Origin: Axinella damicornis
Lineage: Eukaryota; Porifera; Demospongiae; Axinellida; Axinellidae
DNA length: 64,000 bases
Assembly: GCA_963931865.1 (NCBI GenBank)
Contig: OZ007517.1
Span: 1 to 64,000 of the forward strand
Direction: 5' to 3'
Position 1 is the first letter of the stretch; every line of letters starts with the position of its first letter. Made by a program: the position numbers and the translations under genes. The notes below the pieces were generated by a model. It saw nothing but the letters and a program-made list of their open reading frames with translations. It was not told the DNA's origin and searched no databases. Below, piece by piece: positions 1 through 12,208 of the stretch.

Positions 1-3000
1 CTAACCCTAACCCTAACCCTAACCCTACTAACCCTAACCCTAACCCTAACCCTAACCACCCTAACCCTAACCCTAACCCTAACCCTAACCCTAACCCTAA
101 CCCTAACCCTAACCCTAACCCTAACCCTACCCCTAACCCTAACCCTAACCCTAACCCTAACCCTAACCCTAACCCTAACCCTAACCCTAACCCTAACCCT
201 AACCCTAACCCTAACCCTAACCCTAACCCTAACCCTAACCCTAACCCTAACCCTAACCCTAACCCTAACCCTAACCCTAACCCTAACCCTAACCCTAACC
301 CTAACCCTAACCCTAACCCTAACCCTAACCCTAACCCTAACCCTAACCCTAACCCTAACCCTAACCCTAACCCTAACCCTAACCCTAACCCTAACCCTAA
401 CCCTAACCCTAACCCTAACCCTAACCCTAACCCTAACCCTAACCCTAACCCTAACCCTAACCCTAACCCTAACCCTAACCCTAACCCTAACCCTAACCCT
501 AACCCTAACCCTAACCCTAACCCTAACCCTAACCCTAACCCTAACCCTAACCCTAACCCTAACCCTAACCCTAACCCTAACCCTAACCCTAACCCTAACC
601 CTAACCCTAACCCTAACCCTAACCCTAACCCTAACCCTAACCCTAACCCTAACCCTAACCCTAACCCTAACCCTAACCCTAACCCTAACCCTAACCCTAA
701 CCCTAACCCTAACCCTAACCCTAACCCTAACCCTAACCCTAACCCTAACCCTAACCCTAACCCTAACCCTAACCCTAACCCTAACCCTAACCCTAACCCT
801 AACCCTAACCCTAACCCTAACCCTAACCCTAACCCTAACCCTAACCCTAACCCTAACCCTAACCCTAACCCTAACCCTAACCCTAACCCTAACCCTAACC
901 CTAACCCTAACCCTAACCCTAACCCTAACCCTAACCCTAACCCTAACCCTAACCCTAACCCTAACCCTAACCCTAACCCTAACCCTAACCCTAACCCTAA
1001 CCCTAACCCTAACCCTAACCCTAACCCTAACCCTAACCCTAACCCTAACCCTAACCCTAACCCTAACCCTAACCCTAACCCTAACCCTAACCCTAACCCT
1101 AACCCTAACCCTAACCCTAACCCTAACCCTAACCCTAACCCTAACCCTAACCCTAACCCTAACCCTAACCCTAACCCTAACCCTAACCCTAACCCTAACC
1201 CTAACCCTAACCCTAACCCTAACCCTAACCCTAACCCTAACCCTAACCCTAACCCTAACCCTAACCCTAACCCTAACCCTAACCCTAACCCTAACCCTAA
1301 CCCTAACCCTAACCCTAACCCTAACCCTAACCCTAACCCTAACCCTAACCCTAACCCTAACCCTAACCCTAACCCTAACCCTAACCCTAACCCTAACCCT
1401 AACCCTAACCCTAACCCTAACCCTAACCCTAACCCTAACCCTAACCCTAACCCTAACCCTAACCCTAACCCTAACCCTAACCCTAACCCTAACCCTAACC
1501 CTAACCCTAACCCTAACCCTAACCCTAACCCTAACCCTAACCCTAACCCTAACCCTAACCCTAACCCTAACCCTAACCCTAACCCTAACCCTAACCCTAA
1601 CCCTAACCCTAACCCTAACCCTAACCCTAACCCTAACCCTAACCCTAACCCTAACCCTAACCCTAACCCTAACCCTAACCCTAACCCTAACCCTAACCCT
1701 AACCCTAACCCTAACCCTAACCCTAACCCTAACCCTAACCCTAACCCTAACCCTAACCCTAACCCTAACCCTAACCCTAACCCTAACCCTAACCCTAACC
1801 CTAACCCTAACCCTAACCCTAACCCTAACCCTAACCCTAACCCTAACCCTAACCCTAACCCTAACCCTAACCCTAACCCTAACCCTAACCCTAACCCTAA
1901 CCCTAACCCTAACCCTAACCCTAACCCTAACCCTAACCCTAACCCTAACCCTAACCCTAACCCTAACCCTAACCCTAACCCTAACCCTAACCCTAACCCT
2001 AACCCTAACCCTAACCCTAACCCTAACCCTAACCCTAACCCTAACCCTAACCCTAACCCTAACCCTAACCCTAACCCTAACCCTAACCCTAACCCTAACC
2101 CTAACCCTAACCCTAACCCTAACCCTAACCCTAACCCTAACCCTAACCCTAACCCTAACCCTAACCCTAACCCTAACCCTAACCCTAACCCTAACCCTAA
2201 CCCTAACCCTAACCCTAACCCTAACCCTAACCCTAACCCTAACCCTAACCCTAACCCTAACCCTAACCCTAACCCTAACCCTAACCCTAACCCTAACCCT
2301 AACCCTAACCCTAACCCTAACCCTAACCCTAACCCTAACCCTAACCCTAACCCTAACCCTAACCCTAACCCTAACCCTAACCCTAACCCTAACCCTAACC
2401 CTAACCCTAACCCTAACCCTAACCCTAACCCTAACCCTAACCCTAACCCTAACCCTAACCCTAACCCTAACCCTAACCCTAACCCTAACCCTAACCCTAA
2501 CCCTAACCCTAACCCTAACCCTAACCCTAACCCTAACCCTAACCCTAACCCTAACCCTAACCCTAACCCTAACCCTAACCCTAACCCTAACCCTAACCCT
2601 AACCCTAACCCTAACCCTAACCCTAACCCTAACCCTAACCCTAACCCTAACCCTAACCCTAACCCTAACCCTAACCCTAACCCTAACCCTAACCCTAACC
2701 CTAACCCTAACCCTAACCCTAACCCTAACCCTAACCCTAACCCTAACCCTAACCCTAACCCTAACCCTAACCCTAACCCTAACCCTAACCCTAACCCTAA
2801 CCCTAACCCTAACCCTAACCCTAACCCTAACCCTAACCCTAACCCTAACCCTAACCCTAACCCTAACCCTAACCCTAACCCTAACCCTAACCCTAACCCT
2901 AACCCTAACCCTAACCCTAACCCTAACCCTAACCCTAACCCTAACCCTAACCCTAACCCTAACCCTAACCCTAACCCTAACCCTAACCCTAACCCTAACC

Positions 3001-3636
3001 CTAACCCTAACCCTAACCCTAACCCTAACCCTAACCCTAACCCTAACCCTAACCCTAACCCTAACCCTAACCCTAACCCTAACCCTAACCCTAACCCTAA
3101 CCCTAACCCTAACCCTAACCCTAACCCTAACCCTAACCCTAACCCTAACCCTAACCCTAACCCTAACCCTAACCCTAACCCTAACCCTAACCCTAACCCT
3201 AACCCTAACCCTAACCCTAACCCTAACCCTAACCCTAACCCTAACCCTAACCCTAACCCTAACCCTAACCCTAACCCTAACCCTAACCCTAACCCTAACC
3301 CTAACCCTAACCCTAACCCTAACCCTAACCCTAACCCTAACCCTAACCCTAACCCTAACCCTCACCCTAACCCTAACCCTAACCCTAACCCTCACCCTAA
3401 CCCTAACCCTAACCCTAACCCTCACCCTAACCCTAACCCTAACCCTAACCCTAACCCTAACCCTAACCCTAACCCTAACCCTAACCCTAACCCTAACCCT
3501 AACCCTAACCCTCACCCTAACCCTAACCCTAACCCTAACCCTCACCCTAACCCTAACCCTAACCCTAACCCTAACCCTAACCCTAACCCTAACCCTAACC
3601 CTAACCCTAACCCTAACCCTAACCCTAACCCTAACC
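1..3636. repeat. Telomere, (CCCTAA)n
   Basis: About 600 copies of CCCTAA run without interruption, the C-rich strand of the TTAGGG telomere found across metazoans, so the left edge is a real chromosome end. Within the first 130 bases there are a few imperfect units (CCCTACTAA, CCACCCTAA, CCCTACCCC). From about 3361 to 3545 several units read CCCTCA, spaced by four or five normal units, which is the usual proximal-variant zone where the telomere meets unique DNA. Confidence 0.98.
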
Positions 3637-3813
3637 CCTGCAACCAAACAATCACTTAACCCTAACGCCTGCAACCAAACAATCACTTAACCCTAACGCC
3701 TGCAACCAAACAATCACTTAACCCTAACGCCTGCAACCAAACAATCACTTAACCCTAACGCCTGCAACCAAACAATCACTTTACATCTAACACTAGCAAC
3801 CCAAAAAATCACT
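3637..3813. repeat. Subtelomeric 31-bp tandem repeat
   Basis: Units start at about 3637, 3668, 3699, 3730 and 3761, each opening with CCTGCAACCAAACAATCACT and closing with TTAACCCTAACG, so every unit carries one embedded telomeric hexamer. The fifth unit is partial and a decayed sixth follows to 3813. The join with the telomere is seamless (CCCTAACCC-CTGCAACC). Confidence 0.9.
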
Positions 3814-3819
3814 GGCTAA

Positions 3820-3915
3820 AAAAAAAAAATTCTCAACCCTGGACTTGAACTTCCAACCTACGGTTCACTAGTTGCACTCCTAGTCAACTACATCACATAC
3901 CCACCACCCACCCTA
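3820..3915 (-). repeat. tRNA-like repeat with T-run, possible SINE head
   Basis: On the minus strand this reads as a tRNA-like stretch with a B-box-like AGTTCAAGTCC, followed by a run of ten or more T (plus-strand A run at 3822-3830), the shape of a pol III transcript with its terminator. The A-box is poor and no clean cloverleaf forms by eye, so it is listed as a tRNA-derived repeat, not a tRNA gene. Confidence 0.35.
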
Positions 3916-3959
3916 TACAACACTAACTTGCTATATAAACCTCAAGCTACTCTGCACTG

Positions 3960-4470
3960 TTAACTCTTTAGGGCCCAAATTTATTGAAATCTCCCCCCAC
4001 AGCATAAATAGGCATTTGCACACAGCGTTTTAGCGTTGCCTAGGGCGCGCAATGTCCAGCAAAACTCGGGGGAGTGCCCCTGGCTGTTAGCAGTAATGAT
4101 TACACTCACCGTTCACCAAGGCAGGAAGGGGCGGAGACACTGGGTGGAACCGATAACTGAGCTAGCTGTGTGGTTATCGCGCCGTTCGACCAGCTGCTAA
4201 AACTCGACTGTTGTCTTGCCATACGCGGAGGACCATCGCTACTTTATTGCTGGAGAGGGGAGACCAACAGTAAGTCGAAACAGGAGCGTTATGGCAAGTA
4301 AGCGTATACTGAAGGCGAGATAAGGCTTTTTAGCTTTACCGTTCGATCGACTTACAATGGCGGACTTGTTTCTGCCCGTAACAGCGGCCAGCTGAGACAC
4401 TTGGCGTTCTCGATTCTGTTGTTATGCGGAGAGGGATTACCAACAAGTCTCCAGGAGTAGTGCTGGTCCA
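3960..4470. mobile_element. TTAA-ended non-autonomous repeat, copy 1
   Basis: It starts TTAACTCTTTAGGGCCC and matches, in reverse complement, the segment ending at 21344, over roughly 500 bp. Shared landmarks are the GATTACACTCACCGTT region, the GTCTTGCC/GGCAAGAC block and the CTCCAGGAGTAGTGCTGGTC block. Similarity stops near 4470. No ORF. TTAA flanks and the CTCTTT/CCCTTT ends resemble non-autonomous piggyBac-type elements; that assignment is inference. Confidence 0.6.
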
Positions 4471-5080
4471 CTCAAGGCGGTTAAGGCCGCCTCAGGCTCC
4501 AGGTGTGTGTTGTGCGCACGCCGTGTTGATAAACTAATTATCGCAGTTGTATGTAAACACACTGTACATGAAAAGGAAGTTGTGGGTTTTAATTGAAGCG
4601 ACGTGAGTTGTACATGTGATCATGATTAGTCTCCTCGTGCGTGCATGAGCTAGCTACACAGTATGTACTGTACTCGTAGATCGTGGGCCAGCATATCTCT
4701 CGAGGAACTTCAGAGTGATTTACCCGTCTCGAACAACTTAGGATCACCCCTCAACTAACTCATCATGGAGTACGATTGGCTAAAATCGGTGAGTCTTACA
4801 AGATCAAACTGTTAAGCAGGTTTTTTGGCAAAATGATAATCCTTTTTTGAGAGCAGTAGTTCTCAAGTGTTCAAGGTGCACTCCCCAGCTCTTTTATTGT
4901 CCAAAGAACGCTTGGGGGTATACCTTGACTTTAAAAATTGCAGGCTACACTGCAGACATAGCATGAACCACTGTATAATTATCTCCACTTCTACCCCCCA
5001 CAGCCTCACCCAACTTTTTTTCTGGAGCAGAGTGAAGGTATGTTAAAACACACAGTGAATGTTAGCTACAATGTTACCAG
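4471..5080. other. No gene seen
   Basis: Unique-looking intergenic DNA. The only coding-like trace is an ATG at 4764 followed after eight codons by a GTGAGT donor-like site. Nothing downstream connects to it. Confidence 0.4.
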
Positions 5081-5845
5081 TTAAGAGAGTTCCAACTTCC
5101 ATTCACGAAGTAATAGTTTTTGTGTGACACGTTTGTAGTGACAGATGGTTTGCAGGGCAGGTGGGTAATCTTTGTTTCCTGGGTCATGCCCATGTTGTGA
5201 TTTGAAATCTTGTAGCCAAGACGAAAGTGAATTGGTGTAAGATGCCACCATGTGTATTAACTTTTGTTTCATGAAGTTGGAAAGTTTGTTATACTCTGAC
5301 TGCTTGGTTGGTGAGAACTGTTCCTTTCTCTCTTTGGCAGCCTTAATCTGCGATCTTAAGTAGTCAAAGTGTTGAAGGTTATGTTCAAGGGGAAGAATTT
5401 CAGAAATTTGGATAGCTAATGTTGTCTTCAGTCCTTGCATCTGTTCACTGGAGGAGTTGATCTGGGTACCAGCCTGTCTGTGGATAGGCTGTCCAACTTG
5501 AGGCTGTGGGAAGGAGTGGAGTTGAGGCTGTGGGAGGGAACTACGTTGAGGCTGTGGGAGGGAGCCTACTTGAGGCTGTGGGAGGGAACCGCGTTGAGGC
5601 TGTGGGAGGGAGCCTACTTGAGGCTGTGGGAGGGAACCACGTTGAGGCTGTGGGAGGGAGCCTACTTGAGGCTGTGGGAGGGAACTGCGTTGAGGCTGTG
5701 GGAGGGAGCCTACTTGAGGCTGTGGGAGAGAGCCAAGTTGACAGGATCCAACTTGAGGCTGTCCAACTTGAGGCTGTGGGAGGGAACCTAGTTGAGGCTG
5801 AGGGAGGGAACCTAGTTGAGGCTGTGGGAGGGAACCTACTCGTGC
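5081..5845 (-). pseudogene. orfA, C-terminal fragment with VGSLPQPQ repeats
   Basis: The minus-strand frame is open from about 5845 to the stop at 5081. It first reads a tandem octapeptide (VGSLPQPQ with variants) encoded by the 24-bp minisatellite, then a unique 119-residue lysine-rich, probably helical C-terminus that starts at the ATG at 5440. Immediately upstream, at about 5846-5851, are two in-frame TAG stops in DNA that I assign to the inserted RAG1-like element. The same octapeptide closes the orfA fragment ending at 12251 (NSLPQPH then stop). This makes it most likely that both are halves of one gene separated by the insertion. I do not recognise the C-terminal domain. Confidence 0.6.
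5491..5845. repeat. 24-bp minisatellite (coding on minus strand)
   Basis: About 14 units of TTGAGGCTGTGGGAGGGA plus a variable six-base tail. The 24-bp length keeps all frames open, producing spurious plus-strand ORFs. On the minus strand it encodes VGSLPQPQ-type octapeptides continuous with the ORF ending at 5081. Three units of the same repeat lie at 12207-12273. Confidence 0.9.
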
Positions 5846-7088
5846 CTACTAAGGCATGGTTTAATGTATTGCACGTTACACGGAGATTCATTATAGTGTG
5901 CGAAATTAATCATTTAGTATACGGAGAAAGAAAATGGCGGTGTAAATAAACAAGTAGAGTATGGTCTACCAGTATGCCTCTCTGGTTGATAGTTGTAGCT
6001 TCGCTTCATGATAGTCGCAGTCTATACCTTTGTTAGTTGTTTGTGGTACTCCGCGGTGCCACTCCTGTGTGGATTTCGGACGGCAGTATATACTTGACCT
6101 TCAGACTGCAAGCCATTGGTAAACCGGAAGTTCGCTAGGCGGCATGTAGGACCTTTCTGTATTTTGTAGTTATACTCAAATACGGAGTCTTCGTGACGAA
6201 AGAAAAACTTTGGCCTGATGGATTTCCGACACGTTCACAAAGTGCCGAGATACAGGAGAATCGAAGTGTACCTCGGTCTGATCTGATGTACAAACGGCCC
6301 CACCCAGCGAGAACGCAAAATCGAAATGCTAATCCATCAGGTGAGATTTTAGATTAGGCTTATATATTGTCGTTGACTTCCAAAGTGAACGAATTACTGA
6401 AGGTTTTACATACCGCCTAACGCGAAGTTTATTTTAATCGGCATTACGTCATCAATTGGCCATGTTTGTTTACAGGAAGTAGTGGGCGTGGCTAAAAACA
6501 ATGTAAATGTAAACTATAATGGTTTGGGATATCAGATCTACAATTTTATTTCTTAATACAAAATGAAAGGGGGTATAACAGTAGGATGAAAACAACTGCT
6601 CCATATGTCCATTTTTCAGCTCTCCCGCACCCACTGCTGTTTTTGCAATGACATTTACTTGTACACGCGCGCGCACGTGATACTACGCGTACGTACCGCG
6701 TATACGCGGCCAGCACGATAAAATTCTCGCTCAGTAAACTACTGCTAACTAAGGCTAAAGAATCCTAAGTATGCAAACAATGCTAGAAATGACATTCCAT
6801 ACATACGTAACTAAGTGTTACAGTTACCTTAGGAGCAACTGCGCAACAGCTGCTGCTTAACTAAAGTACTGCGCATGCCGTCTTCACAACGCCCCAAGCG
6901 GCTGCATCGAACTCGATTAAAAGTACCTTCACTATCAGTGGCTCATCTCAGAAGAAGACAAATTTTTCACAGCAAATACAATATTCATTGGATAGTAGGA
7001 AGCCTTCCCAACATCTGAAGCCCTCCAGCGTGCATCTATGAATTTTTCCAGGTGAGTTATACGGTGTTGAATAATAACAAAATTGATA

Positions 7089-10000
7089 ATGGTTGTGGAT
7101 AAATATACTGATGTGCACAGGCTTGGGATGGACGAATCCTTTCACACCAGCCAACTCCAGTCCCATTGCCGAGTCTGTGGGTCACCAACACACCGGCACA
7201 AGAGTACACAGAGCTGTTCTAAGTATGCTGAAAAGCTGAAAATAGCATACAGCATTGACGTCAGCCTAGACAGCAAGCTCATCCACCCTGTCACCTTCTG
7301 CACGCCATGTTACTCTGCGATGGGGAGAATCCTCAAGTCTGGGATGGTTAAGAGCTCTGTGGTGGTGTTTGATTGGACTGAGCACAGGGATGATTGCAAG
7401 GTATATAAAGTAAAAAGTACGTATAACAACATTAGTAATCGTTCTTTTCATTGAACACCTAGATCTGCGAACACTTCGAGCTGTGTAAGAGGGCTGGGAG
7501 GCCAAGAAAACAAACAAAAAACAGAGGACGGCCAAGCTTGGATGGGCCTGATGCTTTAGCAAGGCACATTGAGTCACTAGCACCACCCACAATCCACGTT
7601 AAGCGAGACGTGGAAGGATACGCTCTTCCAGATGCGCCGATGGTGCTGGTAGACTTGGAGTGTCCCGTGTGCTACGACATCTTAGATCGGCCGGTAGAAC
7701 TGGCATGTGGGAAGCTGGCATGTGCTACCTGCTGTGTTCAGTGGGTGTTGGGGTCCCCTGGTGTCTCCTGTCCAGGTTGCCTTGATATGACTCCCCTTGA
7801 CAGATCGAGTTTCCGACCTCCTCCTACCGTGATCTTGAAACTCCTCTCTGCCATGGTCCTATTCTGTGGGAGATGTGGGAGGAAGGTGAAAGCAGCAGAT
7901 CACAAGGAGCACCTTGAGAGCGAGTGCAAAAGTTGCACACTCCAGCAGTCGGAGTCTCACCCCCAGATTCCAGCTGAGATGACGTTAGAGACAGTCCTCT
8001 CACAACCCCTCAATGTGCCCCCACTGGAGACAGAGATCAAGGTGGCATCCAACATCATCAGGAGATCTCTGAACCTCTCCAAAGACAAACAATTCTGTGT
8101 GCCAACAAGGGGGAAGGTATAAACAGCAATGTTTATTAAGATAACGATAACTATAAGGAATTACCTTTTTTCCATTCAGCCGCTCTTGCTAATGCAAGTG
8201 ACCCGGCCACACGCAGCATCTTCTGATGTCAGCAGAAGGACTACTTCACGGCGGTCCCAGGAGCTGCAGCAGTTGAGGGAGGTCATTAGCGGAGGTGATG
8301 CCTCGAAGCAGCTGCAGGATGAGCTTCACTGCCTTTCTAGTGAGGAGAGGCAGCAGCTCCTCAGAGACAGCGGGTTCAGACTGGACGTGTCCGCAGAACA
8401 GGGTCTGGCAATGAAGGCAGATCTTGCCATCCCCTGGAATCAACTTCGGACGATTCGGAGGTACAGAACTACACAGAAGTCCTATTAGTAGGAAAATACC
8501 TATATTATATACACAATGTCATATAGTACATATCAAGGTCATGCATGGAAAGCTACATTCCAATTAGAGCCCCCTTACCTACAGATGGCTGAAACAGTGG
8601 GGAGTGTCGCTGGGTAGTGAGAGGAGGCAGAGGGCAGTCGCGAAGGGCTTGGTGGGTGAGAACCTGAGAGCTGAGGCTGTCCCTATGACCTTCCGTCTCA
8701 AGGATGGTGGAGAGGAGATCCGTGCTGTACCTCTCGTGTACATCCCCAATCTGCAAAAGAAAGTGTTTGACCTCCTAGATGAGAACAACACGTATGTCTC
8801 TATACTGAAGAAAACCAGACAAAGAATAATAGAATTTACCTCTTATGGTCACTCCCTCAGGATGGGTCGATTGACGTGGCACGATGGAGTCATACCCCAG
8901 GATGAGGTGTGGGTCAAACTAGGGGGGGACAAAGGTGGAACTTCAGTCAAAATGAACTTCCAAATAGTTAATGTCCCTGCACCCAACTCTGTGCGGAACA
9001 CATGTGTTTTCACAGTGTTCGAGGCTGTCGACACTCCCGTGAATCTCGAGATAGCTTTGTCTCGGTACAAGGAGGATGTGGTGTCCATGAGCAGTGCTAA
9101 GTGGGCAAGGTAAGAGTACTGTGCTGTTAAAGATTTTGGTTTCATTGACAGTACTGTGCTGTTAAAGATTTTGGTTTCATTGACAGCCGACAAGGAGTGA
9201 AAAACATCCGAGTATTCCTGCCTGGGGACTACATGTTCTTGTACATTTTGTACGGTCTTTCGGGATCCAGTGGTAGGTTTTGATTTGAACTTTCACTGAC
9301 TCTTGATTAGACTGTTGTGAGTACAAGTTACTTTCGGCAGGTCGGCACTGTTGCCTGTGGTGTACAGTCACCTACGAGCAGCTGCAAATACCACCAGGTC
9401 AACGTAAAATCGCCACACAGCCACGCACTTTGGCCAACATCAAAGCCGACCACGCAGACTTTGTGAAGACGGGTTCAGACCTTAAGAAAGCCAAGCTCTG
9501 CAACAACGTCATTCGGCTTCCACTGCTCGACATCGAGTTAGACCATGTAAGACCTTTGGGACACCCAACGCTCTTCTTCCCACCATTATCTTGCCTCCCC
9601 TCTATTTTGGTTCACAAATAGGTGTGTCCACCAGGGCTCCACATAAGCCTGGGCGTGTTCTACCGGCTATACACCCTCCTAGAAGAGGCTTGCCACGAGC
9701 TGGACCTTCTATCAGCTCAGCAAACAACCGCCCACCTGAAGTCTGGAGGGACGTTCGATGCTTACTGCGTGGCATTGCGTAACCGACAGCGGCTAAAAGA
9801 ACAAAGTTCCACATACCTGCAGCGGGCAGAAGAGTTTGAGCAACTGGCAAGTCTCCTTGTGCTCACTGCTTCCCAAGTACAGATAGACACCAGTCAGCTG
9901 CTCAATGCTGCACGTACACAAGCGGTGTCCTACAGGGAGAAGGTTCAGCAAACGGTAAACTAGGGCAGTTTATTATGTACACTAGTACATGTACAATCAT

Positions 10001-11589
10001 CGTTAATGTCTGCTATCTATAGGAGAAACAAGTGAAGGAGATGGAGGCGAAGATAAGCAAGGGCTTCAAATTACAGGATGGCCCCTTCAGCAAAGCACTG
10101 GATTCTGCCCTACAAGAATTCAAAGTGGCGAGGCAGGCTTACTACGGTGGCACGTTCGTGGGGAACCACGTTCACAAGTGCCTACAGGTTAAGCACAATC
10201 ACTTACACCCTGTACTGTCTCACTTACTTTACTCACGTAGGTTAAGGCAACCTCACTATAAACCAGCGCGCGGCGCATAGTAGCTGCACTTCCTGTACAA
10301 ATGTTTATACAGGAACACTTAGTTGTGAAAAGACTCAAGAGGGTGTGAAATTTGATGAAAGACATGGCGGTCACATAATTAGTTTCTGCGTCAGCCTGTG
10401 GTGCACGTGATATATAATTGGCTACTATACAATACTTGGGCCGGCTGGAACCATGGCAAAGCGAACGGTTCGTGTGAGTTCAGGTTTACCGCCACCAAAT
10501 CCTTCCTAGATGGAGACAGATTTTTGATATGCGATTCTTCTAAGCCTGTACATTTGAATTCTGGGTGGAAACGCTGTCCTGCTCCTTCCTGGTAAGAGTG
10601 ACGCCTTTGTGAATACTTAATTAGGCGGTGTTTAGACGATAATTTTAGCTATTTATTAGCGTATCTCTGAACAGCAATGAGCAGTGCAACGTTTCCACCT
10701 AGATTAAGATAGTGCATGCTGAAACCATTCGAATGATATGTGATTTGGCTGCTTTTAGGTCCATTTTGGTAGCGGTAGATGGAAAAGTAGCGGTTAAGGA
10801 CAGTTGACTTTAGCGGCTTGTTTACCGGATGCAATTATGTCACCATGGCAACTAATATATTCAATTTCATTATTCACCTGTGTACTAATGATTCATGGGC
10901 AACAACTACTCTAGATGTCAAGGTATCCCAGATAATGCAGCCGCCTTTGGTAGCTGTTTCACTCAATTTTGACTTCTCTGAATGTGTGAGGCTGCCTTAA
11001 CCCACCTGAGTAGCTTTCTTCTTCTTTCCAGCCAGCGAACTTGGATAGTATGTGCTACTCTGTGGTAGAGACAGCACAGCAACTAACATCTCAGGAAGTT
11101 CGTGACCAGGCTGAGGTGATCTACCTGACCTTCAGGGAACTCTTCTCGTTATTTTCAGGCTGCCACACCCTGTACAACAGCTCCACACTCTCACCCTGTG
11201 AGATCGACCAGCTTGGTATGTGTCAACAGTTTGAGGTTCAACTTAAAACTTATAAATATTATACCTTTTTTCCAGAAAAGAACATCAAGGCATTCATGGT
11301 ATTCTACCGGCGCGAGTTTCCTCGTGCATCCATTCTGCCGAAGATGCACTTTCTGGAGGAGCACACCATACCATGGATCCGGAAATGGGGGACAACACCC
11401 GGAATGATGGGAGAGCAGGGCGCGGAGAGCATACATGCCACTTTCAACAAAATAGAACTGTCCTACCGGAACATGATCCATAACAGAGTCAATCGACTTA
11501 AGAGTGTGGTAGAGCAGCACCACCTGCAAATCTCCCCACAAAACCTGGTGCTACAACCTGGGACAAGGAAGAGGCCAAGGGAGGAGTAG
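7089..11589 (+). CDS. RAG1-like transposase (N-RAG-TP type), 10 exons
   Basis: Exons 7089-7400, 7463-8116, 8180-8460, 8585-9109, 9187-9272, 9341-9546, 9622-9954, 10023-10187, 11032-11215 and 11276-11589 join in phase to about 1019 residues with no stop; RAG1 is about 1040. The N-terminus matches the RAG1 zinc-binding dimerisation region in order: CRVCG (27-31), IDV with D two residues on (56-61), IHPVTFCTPC (65-74), a W..H...C.IC segment (96-106), GRPRK (about 114), a RING finger with CPVC at 171-174 and CPGC at 207-210, and a C2H2-like finger (239-259). The C-terminal half looks like a DDE-type transposase: GLSGSSG then CCLWC (about 615-625), PPGLHISLG (about 691), YYGGTFVGNHVHKC (about 840-853) and GEQGAESIHATFN (961-973). 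RAG1 has an acidic GNESGN motif at the equivalent place. The aspartate of the RAG1 LHCDIG motif appears as LHISLG here, so the second catalytic acid is unclear. Family: RAG1 N-terminus-like mobile proteins reported in molluscs as N-RAG-TP. Start could also be the ATG at 7128 or an upstream exon. Confidence 0.8.
9115..9186 (+). repeat. 36-bp tandem duplication spanning a splice acceptor
   Basis: Two identical copies of a 36-base stretch ending TTTGGTTTCATTGACAG fill intron 4 of the RAG1-like gene. Both copies end in a usable acceptor. Use of the second gives the continuous frame; use of the first would retain 36 nt, a multiple of three. Confidence 0.85.
10188..11031 (+). other. Long intron 8 of the RAG1-like gene
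   Basis: An 844-nt intron with GT at 10188 and a strong pyrimidine tract before the acceptor at 11031. It is far longer than the other introns of this gene (57-125 nt). No conserved ORF is visible, so it may hold an unrecognised insertion. Confidence 0.6.
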
Positions 11590-12208
11590 TCTGGTCACAT
11601 GGCACCAGCTACCCAGTCTCACTTCATGTAGCTATCTATCACATTGACCACACACATCATAAAGCTTCGCAAATAACAACTGACATCCAAACAACTAGCG
11701 CTAGTTACCGGATAGCATGCCAAATCAATAGTAAGCTACCAGATCAAGCCGCCATACCTTGTAAATATCTTGTTCAAAATAGTTGCCGTTTTCAACCCGT
11801 CAGTTCTCCGCGTAGAAAAATAAGTTGACACTTCTTTCCATGACTACTTCGTAGTACTGCCTCTGAAGTTTCTTGAGAGCGCTTCGAAAACAGCAGCGAA
11901 TTTGACGGCTAGCCAGAATAGACGCTTCCTTTCCCGAGCACGTGGCTCTGTAAGCCCAAAACCAGTGAACGGAATCTCGCCGGATATGCTGCATTGGCAA
12001 CTTCCATGTCACGTGGATATTAATGGCAGGAAATTATAGTGCTATAATAGCTGCTAATTGGCCAAAAGGAATGTATAAGTGGACCTATAACCCGTTGCTA
12101 ACGCTAGAATACGTTGTTATGCAAAAATTCCGTGCGCGCGTGACGTCACAAAATGTCTCGCGCGTATTGCAATGAAACAGCAGTGCACCTTAAGTGGCCT
12201 GAGTAGTT

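Larger units (their letters stand above)
5846..12208 (+). mobile_element. Putative RAG1-like (N-RAG-TP type) transposon
   Basis: This 6.4-kb segment interrupts the 24-bp minisatellite of orfA: repeat units stop at about 5845 and resume at about 12208. It contains one plus-strand gene (7089-11589), about 1.2 kb of 5' flank and 0.6 kb of 3' flank. Ends are uncertain. A weak inverted match is visible between GCCTACTAAGGC near the left edge and GCCACTTAAGGTG (reverse complement) near the right edge. The flanking CTACT and GTAGT could be a diverged 5-bp target duplication, the size expected for the Transib/RAG group, but two of the five bases differ. Boundaries therefore rest mainly on the interrupted repeat. 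Confidence 0.5.

Noticed and set aside
4764..4790. ATG plus eight codons before a GTGAGT donor
   Set aside because: No downstream exon can be connected; too short to support.
5435..5949. Plus-strand ORFs rich in LRLWEG and EAVGG repeats
   Set aside because: Same minisatellite in the antisense frames; only the minus-strand VGSLPQPQ frame continues into unique sequence.
8246..8443. Antisense ORFs opposite the RAG1-like exons
   Set aside because: No family resemblance; opposite strand has spliced, phase-consistent homology.
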